From Pseudorasbora parva (lineage: Eukaryota; Chordata; Actinopteri; Cypriniformes; Gobionidae): 64,000 nucleotides of DNA. Location: NCBI RefSeq assembly GCF_024679245.1, contig NC_090191.1, positions 36,933,638-36,997,637 on the forward strand. Reading direction: 5' to 3'. Position 1 is the stretch's first letter. Each line of letters starts with the position of its first letter. Shown piece after piece: positions 55,320 to 64,000 of the stretch. The translations under genes and the position numbers were made by a program. The notes beneath the pieces are model-generated. The model was not told where the DNA came from, made no database searches, and was given only the letters and a program-made list of their open reading frames with translations.

Positions 55320-56114
55320 GTGAGCCCTAATCTACCATTTTCGTGATACCAAAAGTTTTGATAAGTGTTCAGTGATGACTTGTGCATATCTGACACATAG
55401 TTTGGTTTTAGTTGCAGTTTGGCAGACAGCTCTGTGGAGGATGTGTATGAATATCTATGGGAGGAGAATAAAAACATCGCCAATAAGACCCTCAAGACTG
55501 ACTTCTTGGTGCAAATGCAGAACGGCAGCCTGCAGGCAGAGCGATACGTCAACTTCACCATACAGGACATCGGCTATCTACTGAAAGTGACCAGAATGTT
55601 GAAGAGGATGAGCTCAAAAGAAACTCAGCCCAATGAACTTAGGGACTTCATGAAAGGCAGATACTCAAGCTACAAAAGCTTTGCAGACCTAATGCTTAAG
55701 CAATATTTTTTCAAGGTAAGAACACAAAGACTAGACATTTTCAAGCTACTTTCAAGCCACTGAAAATACTTAAAATTCTAATTTCTACAGGGTGAGCCTG
55801 CCATCCAGCAGACTCCAGCTATGAGGAAATATCTGTCGTTCTACAGACACCTGCTGGAAAAAGAAGATCCGCTGTACTTTGCTGTGGGTCTCCTGCCCTG
55901 CTCTAGACTCTGGGTGTGGCTCAGCAATAATCTCAGCACACCTCCAACCAATGCCTACTACACTTGGAAGGTGGAGAATATGAGCGGCCATCCTGAGAAA
56001 CACTATAGAGCTCTACTGAACAAGTATCTAAACACGCCTGAAAAAGTGGACAAGGCTAATACTATATTCCGTACACAGATGCAGAATGAGCATGATTTCT
56101 TCTTCTCATCTTGA
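55276..56114 (+). CDS. Secreted TENA/THI-4 (thiaminase-like) protein
   Basis: Three exons (55276-55319, 55418-55715, 55791-56114) encode 221 residues, the usual TenA length. TenA proteins have a haem-oxygenase-like helical fold and cleave thiamine or its breakdown products. Seen: signal peptide MKTSTLLCLCFLSFSLA (1-17); IQDIGYLL with Asp65 and Tyr68 at the spacing of TenA Asp44/Tyr47; GLLPC with the nucleophile Cys151; YYTWKVE (170-176); C-terminal QNEHDFF with Glu214 at the catalytic Glu position. Cys151 is the only cysteine in the mature chain. Five N-glycosylation sequons (Asn37, 50, 60, 161, 177) suit a secreted protein. The +4 residue after Cys is Trp155 instead of the Tyr of bacterial TenA. 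From memory, a fish gene of this family is credited with thiaminase I activity in zebrafish; activity here is inferred. It lies alone between cdk17 and phyh, with its own TATA box and polyadenylation signals. Confidence 0.9.
55418..55715 (+). CDS. TenA-like gene exon 2 (residues 15-114)
   Basis: Acceptor GTTGCAG, donor AAG then GTAAGA. Completes the signal peptide (SLA) and encodes the N-terminal helical half with the QDIGYL active-site motif. Confidence 0.92.
55791..56114 (+). CDS. TenA-like gene exon 3 (residues 115-221)
   Basis: Acceptor TTTCTACAG. Begins GEPAIQQTPAM and contains the LLPC nucleophile motif and the C-terminal Glu motif; ends in TGA at 56112-56114. Confidence 0.93.
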   Translation, partial: GEPAIQQTPAMRKYLSFYRHLLEKEDPLYFAVGLLPCSRLWVWLSNNLSTPPTNAYYTWKVENMSGHPEKHYRALLNKYLNTPEKVDKANTIFRTQMQNEHDFFFSS

Positions 56115-56137
56115 GTGGTTGATGACTAGTTGTCAAC

Positions 56138-56189
56138 ATTTTCAAGCATGAAATGTTAGTAGTATGACTAACATTTCATGCTTGAAAAT
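56138..56189 (+). other. Perfect 23-bp hairpin in the 3'-UTR of the TenA-like gene
   Basis: Arms 56138-56160 and 56167-56189 are exact reverse complements around a 6-nt loop (AGTATG), starting 24 bases after the stop codon and before both polyadenylation signals. It should form a stable stem in the mRNA. Confidence 0.93.
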
Positions 56190-56306
56190 ATTGTTTTTAC
56201 ACCTTTTAATATTATGTAGTAAACTTAATTTAATCATTTAAAAATTAAGTCTTATGTATTCACAGCCAATTTAAACAAAAATGTAAACTTGTCTATTGTG
56301 TCTGAA

Positions 56307-56333
56307 AATAAACTGTCACCCAATAACAATAAA
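56307..56333 (+). promoter_or_regulatory. Polyadenylation signals of the TenA-like gene
   Basis: AATAAA at 56307-56312 and again at 56328-56333, giving a 3'-UTR of about 0.2 kb. Confidence 0.7.
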
Positions 56334-56339
56334 ACATTA

Positions 56340-57180
56340 CATTTTCTAATATGTTTGATATGTCACATTACTTTTGACAATCTATCTTAAAATCTGATCA
56401 TAGTGTTATATGGTTACTCAACTTTCATAGTGTTATATGGTTACTCTTTTGCAATGTGTTTTTTTTTTTAAAGAAAGAAAGAAAGAAAACGCAAAATCCT
56501 AATTTAATGCAATACACATTATTTTAACATTTATAAAAAATAAAAAAAATAAAAAAAACTTTAGATAAATTAAAAAAACATTAGGAGCCAAATGTACTAA
56601 ACAGGGCAAATTAGTGTGAGAGCGCAATTCCAAGAGAGTGCCAATGGAAATGGAAAGTTCTGTGTGATCTACTTACGACACACAAATTAAAGAACACAGG
56701 ATCTTTGGTCAGATCATTTCCATAATGACCAACGCAATCTAGTCAGCATCTGGTTTAAGACCAAGAAAAATAATGGGGCAAATACCAGTAAAATTGATAA
56801 GTGCAAAGCAAACCTAAATAAATCCCCTTGCATGATTCTCCTCCTACAAATTTGCATCCGAAAGGGAAACTACTAAAAATGTATACGTAATAAGGTCAGC
56901 CGCAAGAATAACTGTGTCCACGCCTTTCTAGCAATTCTTTTTCACTGCATGTCTTAGGTGAATTCTGACAGTATTTAAAAAAAATCAAAACAGGGTTTGC
57001 GCTGGCTTAAGCTGTCAGTAAATCTGGCCCCAAATATGAAGTGTCACGCAAATAGTTTGTCACTGTACATTATAAGATGACATTCTTTTTTACTTCTAAA
57101 TAAAACTGTACCAGTATTTCAATCATGACAACCCTTTGTAATAATTTTAGTATGTTATTGAATATGTTAAAGTATTTGGT
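56340..57180. other. Intergenic, AT-rich
   Basis: Holds a 22-bp direct repeat (TCATAGTGTTATATGGTTAC..) with about 27-base period near 56397-56446 and a GAAA/A-rich patch (56460-56580). No gene seen. Confidence 0.5.
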
Positions 57181-58270
57181 CTTGGTGGACTATAGATCTG
57201 CTGCTGTTACGGTAGAGACACCATTGGACTTGCTGTTCATAGTTACACAGACACGGGGAGGTGGAGCTGTGGTGAAGAGCGTTCGATGTGGAGCCAGGGT
57301 GCTGGAGGACTGAAGCGAAGCCGGTGGGGCTGAGGAGCAGGAGGGAAGGCAGAGCCCGACTGGTAGGGGTGAGTGTGGAAGGGTGTGATGTAGCTGGAGG
57401 CTTGTAAGGTCTTGGCTCAGACAGGGTGACGTCTGCCCAAGGCAGAGCCAGAAAGATGAGAGAACCTGGTGGAGCCATATGGATGATGAACCCAGGAGGA
57501 TCCAAGACAAAGCCGACAGGCCGATGGGACGCGGTGGAGTACGGAATCGACAGCTGAAGGCAAAGCCAGGGGATCCTCTTGACTGAGCAGAGTTAGAGAA
57601 CGGAAGACATGAGGGAAATCCACAAAATAGAGTGGTGTCAGAGGAGGAACCTGAAGGGAATCAGTCGAGGTTAAGCTGAAGAACTGGCTGAGCTTGAAAG
57701 AGGAGGCGGGAGAGGGAGGCTGAATGGGAACACTGGAGTCAGGAAACTTTGAGCTGGGAGGAACCAGCGGGGGCACAGGAAACTTTGAGTTGGGCAGAAC
57801 CACTGGGGATTGGAGAATCAGAGAAAATATCCGCTTCTAAATCTTATCCATTTTTGCAGAGGCCAGCCAGCTCACTCACAGCTGTGGGAGTGTTTAATGG
57901 GCTTTCCTCCACGATCAATCCAACAGCGGCGCACAGTGTTGATGGCTCACGCAACTGGTCAGACTCTCTGTGGGGCTTGGGCTCTGGGGCAATGGTTGGC
58001 ACAGTCCTTTTTATTGGCTTTGCATTGAGACATGTTCGGGTTCACTGTCTGTGGCTCTGGCGTTCGCTCCGTGCACTGCATGGTGGTGGCTGGCTGGGTT
58101 CTGAGTCTGGAGTGGGGTTGGTGATTTCCTTATCTGGGCAGATAGTGAACGCCAATCTGTCCTTCACCAGCAAACACTCCACTAATAACGCAGCAAACAT
58201 TCTCTGTTGGATCATTCATTTGAAGGTGTGCCTTGGACCGCTTGCTGAGCCTGGTATGGTAAAAAAATAA
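57180..58270. other. GC-rich block with long overlapping open frames, probable retroelement remnant
   Basis: Sharply more GC-rich than its flanks. The plus strand has a 173-codon frame (57749-58270) and the minus strand a Pro/Ser-rich 128-codon frame (57803-57417, with repeated VPPSSKFP-type phrases). Neither has a recognisable domain. Tandem similarity of the phrases on the minus strand suggests repeat-derived coding sequence of an old retroelement, but this is uncertain. Confidence 0.35.
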
Positions 58271-59566
58271 CTTAATCGATGGCAGGTAGGTGCATTTGTG
58301 AGCAGGGATCAAAAAAAATATCTTCTAGGTATGTGAACAGAACACTGTGAACACAAAACCTTCATCTTGAGTGGTCATTAGTAGAAAAATGCAAATGCTG
58401 TATGAGCAATTAAACTTTTCATGGAAAAGTATTTGCAATTATTTTCCAGATTGATGCATTCAATGACTTCTACCAAGATTATCCCTGTAATAATCTCAAA
58501 ATAATATTCTACCAAGTTTAAATTTAAGATTTAAATCATTAAAAACTGTATGCAACCATTTTTTGGAGTTCACAAACAATAATATAAATAATACAATTTG
58601 TTTACATTTTGTCTGAATATTTAATGTCTATTATATTACCTAACAGTTGATTCACTTTTAATCATCATAAAGAGGTATTAAATTATCATCTATATGTCTG
58701 ACAGCTCACATTACTTTTGTTAAATATATATTCTGAAAAAATATATTACACATTTTGTGGTTTTATAGAATATTATACAGTACAGGCCAAAAGTTTGGAC
58801 ACTACTATTTGTAATGTTTTTAAATGTTTTTTAAATGTGTTGAAATGGTTTTTTTAAATGGTTTTTATAAGCATATTTTGTATTTTATTGTAGATGTTGT
58901 AATCATATGGCATAGTTGTGTTTGGAGCCAATTGTTTTATTTGTGACATTTTGCTGACAGTTTTTGGCCAGGCATGTTTGAGAAATTATGAAGACAGTAT
59001 GCAAAAACAAGAGAGAACCAATGAAATATTAATATCTGATTATGCTGTAGTCAATGAATGTTTTTTCCCCCCTGCTGCTCTAGTTAGCCTTTTTGACAAA
59101 TAATGTAGTCAGATAAATGCCTTAACCAAGTTTAGCATGTTGTTCTTCCCTAATATTTAAAATAGGCTATATATATATATATTTTAAATAAACATATAAA
59201 ATGCTTTCCTCATATTTTGATGGTTTAGTCGAACTTGTAGGGTTATAAAAACAAATATCCCTTATACAGATTACTTACTTTTGGCCACTGCTGTGTTTTT
59301 GTACAATTTTCTTTCAGTCTATGACAATAACATAGATTTCAGGTCTTATCTGAAATTCAAACCGGTACTTCTACAATGAACCACACTTGTTTTATCGTGC
59401 CATTTTATTATCTACTGCAGAATTGTGTCAGTTGATGCAGATCATATTAATCTCCATCAATTCCCCATTTTTTTACACATTTTTTTTTTTAAACTGCTAA
59501 TTTGAATCCCGCAAGTTTATCATTCCAGTTGAAACTTCATAATCAAAAAATAAATAAATTATATAT

Positions 59567-59597
<31 letters not shown>

Positions 59598-59640
59598 CTT
59601 ATTTATTTATTTATAGATTAATGAGTACTGCAAGTCAAAT
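58271..59640. other. Intergenic, decayed repeats
   Basis: Includes GGCCAAAAGTTTGGACAC at 58788, an end sequence of teleost Tc1-type repeats, and a (TTTA)n run at 59560-59613. No exon recognised. Confidence 0.45.
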
Positions 59641-59770
59641 GTCCGATGCCGTATGCAGTCCAAGTGCACTTTACCCCAGTTAACAGTTATATAACTAAAA
59701 CACATAACGTTACACAGAGTCAAACGCACTGCAGTTCAGTTCACCTCGTCTACTCTGCACTGGATTAAAG

Positions 59771-59836
59771 ATGTCTCGGGCCGCAGACAGATTAAAAGTG
59801 GTTTTGAATCATCTGGATCGTTCCCATGGCGCTGTC
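59771..59836 (+). CDS. phyh: phyh exon 1 (PTS2 signal)
   Basis: ATG 59771, [22 protein letters not shown]. The donor is inferred as GTC then GTATCC: it is weak, but it is the one that joins in phase to exon 2 and gives exactly the same number of residues (20) after GAV as human before the conserved Tyr. An unspliced 137-codon frame continues here and is rejected as coding. Confidence 0.75.
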
Positions 59837-61145
59837 GTATCCTTTTTAAAGCGTTTTCCTGGTGTAATATCGCGAACGAGCGGCAGGATGAATTACAACG
59901 CGCCCGTGATCAGGGGAGCTGAAGTCGCGCGCTTGCACTGCAGCATTCGGCCTCACACTGGCGACTGTTCCGGGATCTCACATACAATATACACCGAGGC
60001 ATTACGAACAGGCCTTGCTTTTTGCTCACTACTTTTTATTGATGGAAATATGTATTTTAATAGTACTGGATCAAATTTTAATTTCAATTGCTTTATTGGT
60101 ATGATAAATAAAATTATTTTTTGTTACATTTCGTTACATTTGTTTGGTCAAGGGATGTGTTGTTATGTATATTATGAACTTTAACCTGTATCATTCAGCG
60201 AGCATCCTTCACTTCTGCCCAAAACGTGTCCTATCAGCATCATCCTCAAACCCTTCAGTTAGTCCGCTGATCTTTCAATGGATTTTCCTGTGGTTATCAA
60301 TGAACAATACATTTTAAATAATGTTTAGCCTTTAAATATTGCTGAAATTTCACTAAGCAGACTTTAATTCATTTGAATGAATAGAATAATGAAATCAGCA
60401 ATGTCTTTATTGTTGGTTTTTAGTCTGGTTGTAAAGTATGTTCTGTCTGTTTTATTGTAGATACACTTTTGACACGGATGTCCTGACTCCAGAACAGCGA
60501 ATCGCCTATGAAAAGGATGGTTTCATACTCATCCGAAACCTGGTATCAGACAAGGATATTGACAAATTCAGGCAAGATTGATCAGCACATTTTTTTTAAA
60601 TGCATTGAACATGCAACTTTGTAACTATGGTATTTTAAACATAACTAAACAAATATGCACGGAAAGCTGGCTTCTTTCAATTAAAAGACTGAATTTGGAG
60701 ACTGAATTTTAAGAATTCATACTGTTTGAACTGCCACTAAATCAACCATAGGCTGTTTGACTATGGACTTTCAGCCTGCGATAAACTTATCTAATGATAT
60801 GAGAATAGTATCTTCTTTTTGGGAGCAAATATTGATAATTATTTATTCTGTAAAATGAATGCACTGTTCTATGTATCCACAAAAGGTATGTTTTAATCTA
60901 ATTGTGGACCTAATCACAAGCAGAGCTTTACATTGCAATTATTCTAATATTTAATTAATTATTTAAAATATACAACACTTGAACTTTCAATCAATGAGAA
61001 AATCTGTTCAGTGAGAATAATTACATGTAAAGGCTACATGTAAAGAACAGAGTTATTATTTCAGAGTAGATCATTAACAGAAACTCTGCAGAGAAGTTTA
61101 AGAGATCAGTGCTGTGCTTTGCACAAGTCGGTACATAACGGAGCA

Positions 61146-61209
<64 letters not shown>

Positions 61210-63018
61210 CAGGAAAGAGTTTGAGCGCATCTGTAAGAGAGAAGTGAAGGTGCCTGGTTTAGTGGTAATGAAAGATGTATCCATAGCTAAATCAGAGTTT
61301 GTTGAAGGTGAGAAGGCTGTAACCAAACTTCAGGACTTCCAGGAAGATCCAGAACTTTTCCGCTACTGCACTTTGCCCCAGGTAGACACAAGAGGAGTAG
61401 TATGCAAAAAATACACTCTCTAAAGCAGGGGTTGGCAACTTTTTTGCCATGAAATGCCATTTTTAAGTTCCTGAGTTAATCACTGTCCCTTGAGCACCAA
61501 TAACCAGTTGCATTTTGTCCAGTTTCATGCAATAAAAGGCCCTCTCTGTCCTTTCAATATTGGTCAGCTACCTAATCAGAGAACACACATGAAGTGAGCA
61601 AGTATGCGTGAGCACACTTATAGTTTATCAGAGCTGCGCGCTTTCATTGAGTTGCACAGTTTAATTCTAACTGTTTAATTGTATTTATAACCTGCTTTAA
61701 CAAGCTGTGTTATTATAAGGAATGATTACCTCAAAATGTAGATCGGTATGCAGGTATGAGGCACTCTTATGTAAAGGAAATACACCTCTCTTCCTTTTGC
61801 TCACGCACCTGCAATTTCCTCTCTGTGTGCCAGTGTTGGCATTCTGTAATGCGTTGCCGACCCCTGCTTTAAAGCAACAACAGAATCTATTTTGAATATA
61901 ATTTGAATGCTTGTTTCTCAGATCCTGAAGTATGTTAAGTGTTTCACCGGACCCAACATCATGGCCATGCACACCATGCTCATCAACAAACCACCTGACA
62001 CAGGTATAGATACACTTAACATGACTTACCCAAGTTTGAAGTGTTCTTGAATCAACATCCTTGTTGGTGCACAGGTGTAAAATGGTATCCTGGTGATCGG
62101 ATTAAGCTGAAAGTCTTAACATCTGTATTAAGGGTGTTTTCACACTTGAGTCCTCTTTAAAAGAACCAAACTCAGACACCTTTAAGTGGACCAAGAGGTT
62201 AACCAAGTAAAGAGAACCCAGTTCACACTGTCCCTGAAAGAGGACTCGGATCCCTTTTTTGTGCAATACAACATCCATTTTCTTGCACTATATCACACAT
62301 CCACCTTTGTAAATTTCCTTGAAATGTGTTCACAATGGACTTTTCAGCAAACGGTACTGTTAGCTGAAGGCAAACCGTTCTGAGAACAGCTCTTGAGTCT
62401 CAGTTTGGTTTGTTTTTATGGTGTCAGGGGCCAAAAATCATGCGTACTGCGCTCTGTCCCCTGAAAGGGACTAAGTGTGTTTTCATGTCCATGTAGATTC
62501 ATGACATCTAAAAAATCCAGGTAATAAATGTTCAAAAAAAGAAGACACATTCAAAGCATAAAATCTGTGATGCAGTGTTTTGCATCTTGTTTCATACTTC
62601 CTAGGTAAGAAGACCTCTCGCCATCCCATGCACCAGGATCTACACTACTTCCCCTTCCGACCTGCAGATCGCATTGTGTGTTCATGGACCGCTATGGAGA
62701 AAGTACACCGGCAAAACGGCTGCCTGGTCGTCCTGCCCGGCTCACACCATGGCACTCTGCAGGAACATGACTACCCAGAATGGGAGGTGAGAGAGACACA
62801 GGAAGTGAGTATGATTACGCAGTGTTCTACATCCGTCAGCCTCACTTTGCCTCTTTGTTTCCTTCCAGGGAGGAATAAATAAGATGTACCACGGGGTGCG
62901 TAACTACGACCCAGACCATCCCAGAGTGCATTTAGAGATGGAGAAAGGAGATACAGTGTTTTTTCATCCATTGCTGATTCACGGCTCAGGAATGAACCAA
63001 ACTAAGGGATTTCGAAAA
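59771..63018 (+). CDS. phyh: Phytanoyl-CoA 2-hydroxylase, peroxisomal; C-terminus off window
   Basis: Fe(II)/2-oxoglutarate dioxygenase that hydroxylates phytanoyl-CoA, the first step of peroxisomal alpha-oxidation. Seven exons join in frame (59771-59836, 60199-60257, 60461-60571, 61213-61381, 61922-62003, 62605-62786, 62869-63018) to give 273 residues. Seen: PTS2 peroxisomal signal RLKVVLNHL at 7-15; iron ligands His172 and Asp174 in PMHQDLHYF and His261 in PLLIHGSG; 2-oxoglutarate-binding Arg272 in KGFRK. These are offset by a constant three residues from the human enzyme as I recall it. Exon 3 is 111 nt with the same phase as in human. About 62 C-terminal residues (human 338 in total) are off the right edge. 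Intron 3 uses a GC-AG boundary and the exon 1 donor is weak. The neighbour upstream is the TenA-like gene. Confidence 0.95.
60199..60257 (+). CDS. phyh: phyh exon 2 (59 nt)
   Basis: Acceptor ATCATTCAG, donor CA then GTTAGT. Encodes [19 protein letters not shown] and a Gln codon split as in human just before YT(F/L)D. Conservation outside HPQ is low, as expected for the presequence. Confidence 0.8.
60461..60571 (+). CDS. phyh: phyh exon 3 (111 nt)
   Basis: Acceptor TTTATTGTAG. Encodes [20 protein letters not shown] and [16 protein letters not shown]. It ends TTCAG and is followed by GCAAGA, a non-canonical GC donor. No GT alternative occurs close by. Confidence 0.93.
61152..61204. repeat. (GT)n tract next to phyh exon 4 acceptor
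   Basis: About 26 GT units followed by TTTTCACAG and exon 4 at 61213. Confidence 0.95.
61213..61381 (+). CDS. phyh: phyh exon 4
   Basis: Acceptor TTTTCACAG, donor CAG then GTAGAC. Encodes [20 protein letters not shown] through [16 protein letters not shown]; 169 nt, so skipping would shift the frame. Confidence 0.95.
61422..61870. mobile_element. Non-autonomous DNA element in phyh intron 4
   Basis: Ends AAAGCAGGGGTTGGCAACTT and CGTTGCCGACCCCTGCTTT are inverted repeats (about 18 bp, one mismatch), each adjoined by TA. About 450 bp; no coding content. Confidence 0.75.
61922..62003 (+). CDS. phyh: phyh exon 5
   Basis: Acceptor GTTTCTCAG, donor ACAG then GTATAG. Encodes [20 protein letters not shown] and INKPPDT, almost identical to human. 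Confidence 0.95.
62605..62786 (+). CDS. phyh: phyh exon 6 (iron-binding HxD)
   Basis: Acceptor CTTCCTAG, donor GAG then GTGAGA. Encodes (G)[17 protein letters not shown] with His172/Asp174, then [20 protein letters not shown]. Confidence 0.96.
62869..63018 (+). CDS. phyh: phyh exon 7 (iron His and 2-oxoglutarate Arg)
   Basis: Acceptor TTCCTTCCAG, donor AAA then GTAGGT. Encodes [17 protein letters not shown] through [18 protein letters not shown] and KGFRK. The next exon (starting AISCH in relatives) is not seen before base 64000. Confidence 0.95.
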
Positions 63019-64000
63019 GTAGGTGGTACTTGCATACATAAAAATGGAGCTTTTACTCTAGTATTTAAAACATTTATCTCCCTGGTAGTTATATCTAGAC
63101 CAAGTTGACAGAGATGTTTAAATGGGGACCAATGCCATTTTCTCATCTTTAAAACATTCAGAAGTAGTAAATGATGCATGTCACCATATTGTATTTGAAG
63201 TGTTAAAGTGTCTTTGTTTCTTCAGTAGAACACAAAAGAAGATTTTTAACTTCAACCGTTGCAGTCTGCCAGTCATAATCGATGTGAATGGGTAACAATT
63301 CTATGAAAGTAAAAAAAAACATGCTTAGACAACATGCACAAAAACCCTGCTGCTCGTGACGACACATTGAAGTCTTAAGACACAAACCGATCGGTTTCTG
63401 TGAGAAACTGAACAGTATTTGTTTTTTTTTACCTCATATCCAGACAAATCTCATCTAGTGTTCCCACCCGCTATTACTTCCGTCTAGTAAGGTCAAAACC
63501 GGCGCTATCATATATATATATATATATAGACTCTTCATTAGTGCCTGTGCTGATCGGTCAAATGAGGAATCTACATAATATATACATATATATCTATGAT
63601 CACGCCGGTTTTTAAAAATCTTAATTTGTGTTTTACTGAAGAAACAAAGACACCTACATCTTGGATGCACTGGGGGTAAGCAGATAAACATCACATTTTA
63701 ATTTTAGGGTGAACTATACCTTTAACACTAGCTTTGCTTCCATCCACCATTTTGAGATATTGCATTAAAAAAATGCTGGATGAAAACGTGCATTAATCTA
63801 AAAATGCGCTCAAGAAAATGTATGTGCGCAATTAAGGCCTGTTTTATCTAATAAGAAGATTAAATGCATATAAAATATGATGGAAACACATTTAGTTCCC
63901 AAACCAAAAAACTCAGATTGGATAACTGGACTAACCAGCTGACCAGTTTTATTTTACAGCATCTCAAATTTTGCTTTGATCATTCTAAAAAAGGCCAGAG
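63019..64000. other. phyh: phyh intron 7, partial
   Basis: Contains an (AT)n run at 63511-63528 and decayed repeat sequence. No exon found to the window end. Confidence 0.6.

Noticed and set aside
55419..55763. Start of the TenA-like protein inside exon 2
   Set aside because: That frame begins at a TTG, not an ATG. Joining to exon 1 gives an ATG and a classical signal peptide.
55276..56114. Small secreted helical protein read as an interferon or other cytokine
   Set aside because: Size, signal peptide and intron-rich layout first suggested a cytokine. The QD..YL, LLPC and C-terminal Glu motifs in TenA order fit TENA/THI-4 instead, and cytokine disulfide cysteines are absent.
59771..60184. 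137-codon unspliced frame at the phyh start
   Set aside because: Only the first 22 codons match PHYH. The rest is intron 1 read-through, since splicing to 60199 restores the expected presequence length.

Overview
The window is vertebrate nuclear DNA and most likely comes from a cyprinid (carp or zebrafish-like) fish. The genes have short exons, GT-AG introns and metazoan products. The intervening DNA is AT-rich and packed with teleost-type repeats: Tc1 relics, hAT and TTAA-flanked miniature elements, a tRNA-derived SINE, and very long (AC)n tracts. No prokaryotic features were seen. The species cannot be named from sequence alone.

Three protein-coding genes are supported. (1) Positions 1 to about 49,270, minus strand: the PCTAIRE kinase CDK17. 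Eleven coding exons (767-17839) join in frame to give 408 N-terminal residues, from the initiator Met to just past the activation segment. The C-terminal exons lie off the left edge. A non-coding first exon sits in a CpG-rich block near 49.0-49.3 kb, so intron 1 is about 31 kb and is filled with mobile elements. (2) 55276-56114, plus strand: a compact three-exon gene for a 221-residue secreted protein of the TENA/THI-4 (thiaminase II-like) fold. It has a TATA box, a clear signal peptide, conserved active-site residues and two polyadenylation signals. This is the most interesting locus in the window. From memory, unverified here, a TENA/THI-4 family gene has been linked to thiaminase I activity in zebrafish, so this is probably the orthologous or a paralogous fish thiaminase-type gene. 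(3) From 59771, plus strand: PHYH, peroxisomal phytanoyl-CoA 2-hydroxylase. Seven exons (273 residues) are present, with a PTS2 targeting signal and the iron-binding His/Asp/His set. The last exons lie off the right edge.

The rest is repeats. The best-defined elements are an intact-ended hAT-type element with an exact 8-bp target duplication and a triplicated interior (43277-44864); a Tc1 pseudogene (13117-14034); three copies of an unnamed 0.5-kb family, one with an exact 9-bp duplication; several TTAA-bounded elements, two of which share one TTAA; a long fold-back (52506-52890); and a perfect 33-bp GC-rich inverted repeat (39118-39200).

Functionally, CDK17 and PHYH are housekeeping-type genes unrelated to each other. 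A possible metabolic link joins the TenA-like gene and PHYH: the step after PHYH in alpha-oxidation uses thiamine diphosphate, whose precursor is the class of compound TenA proteins cleave. That link is inference. A recurrent structural theme is GT/AC microsatellites lying within about 10 bases of splice sites in both larger genes, most strikingly at a GC-AG intron of PHYH.
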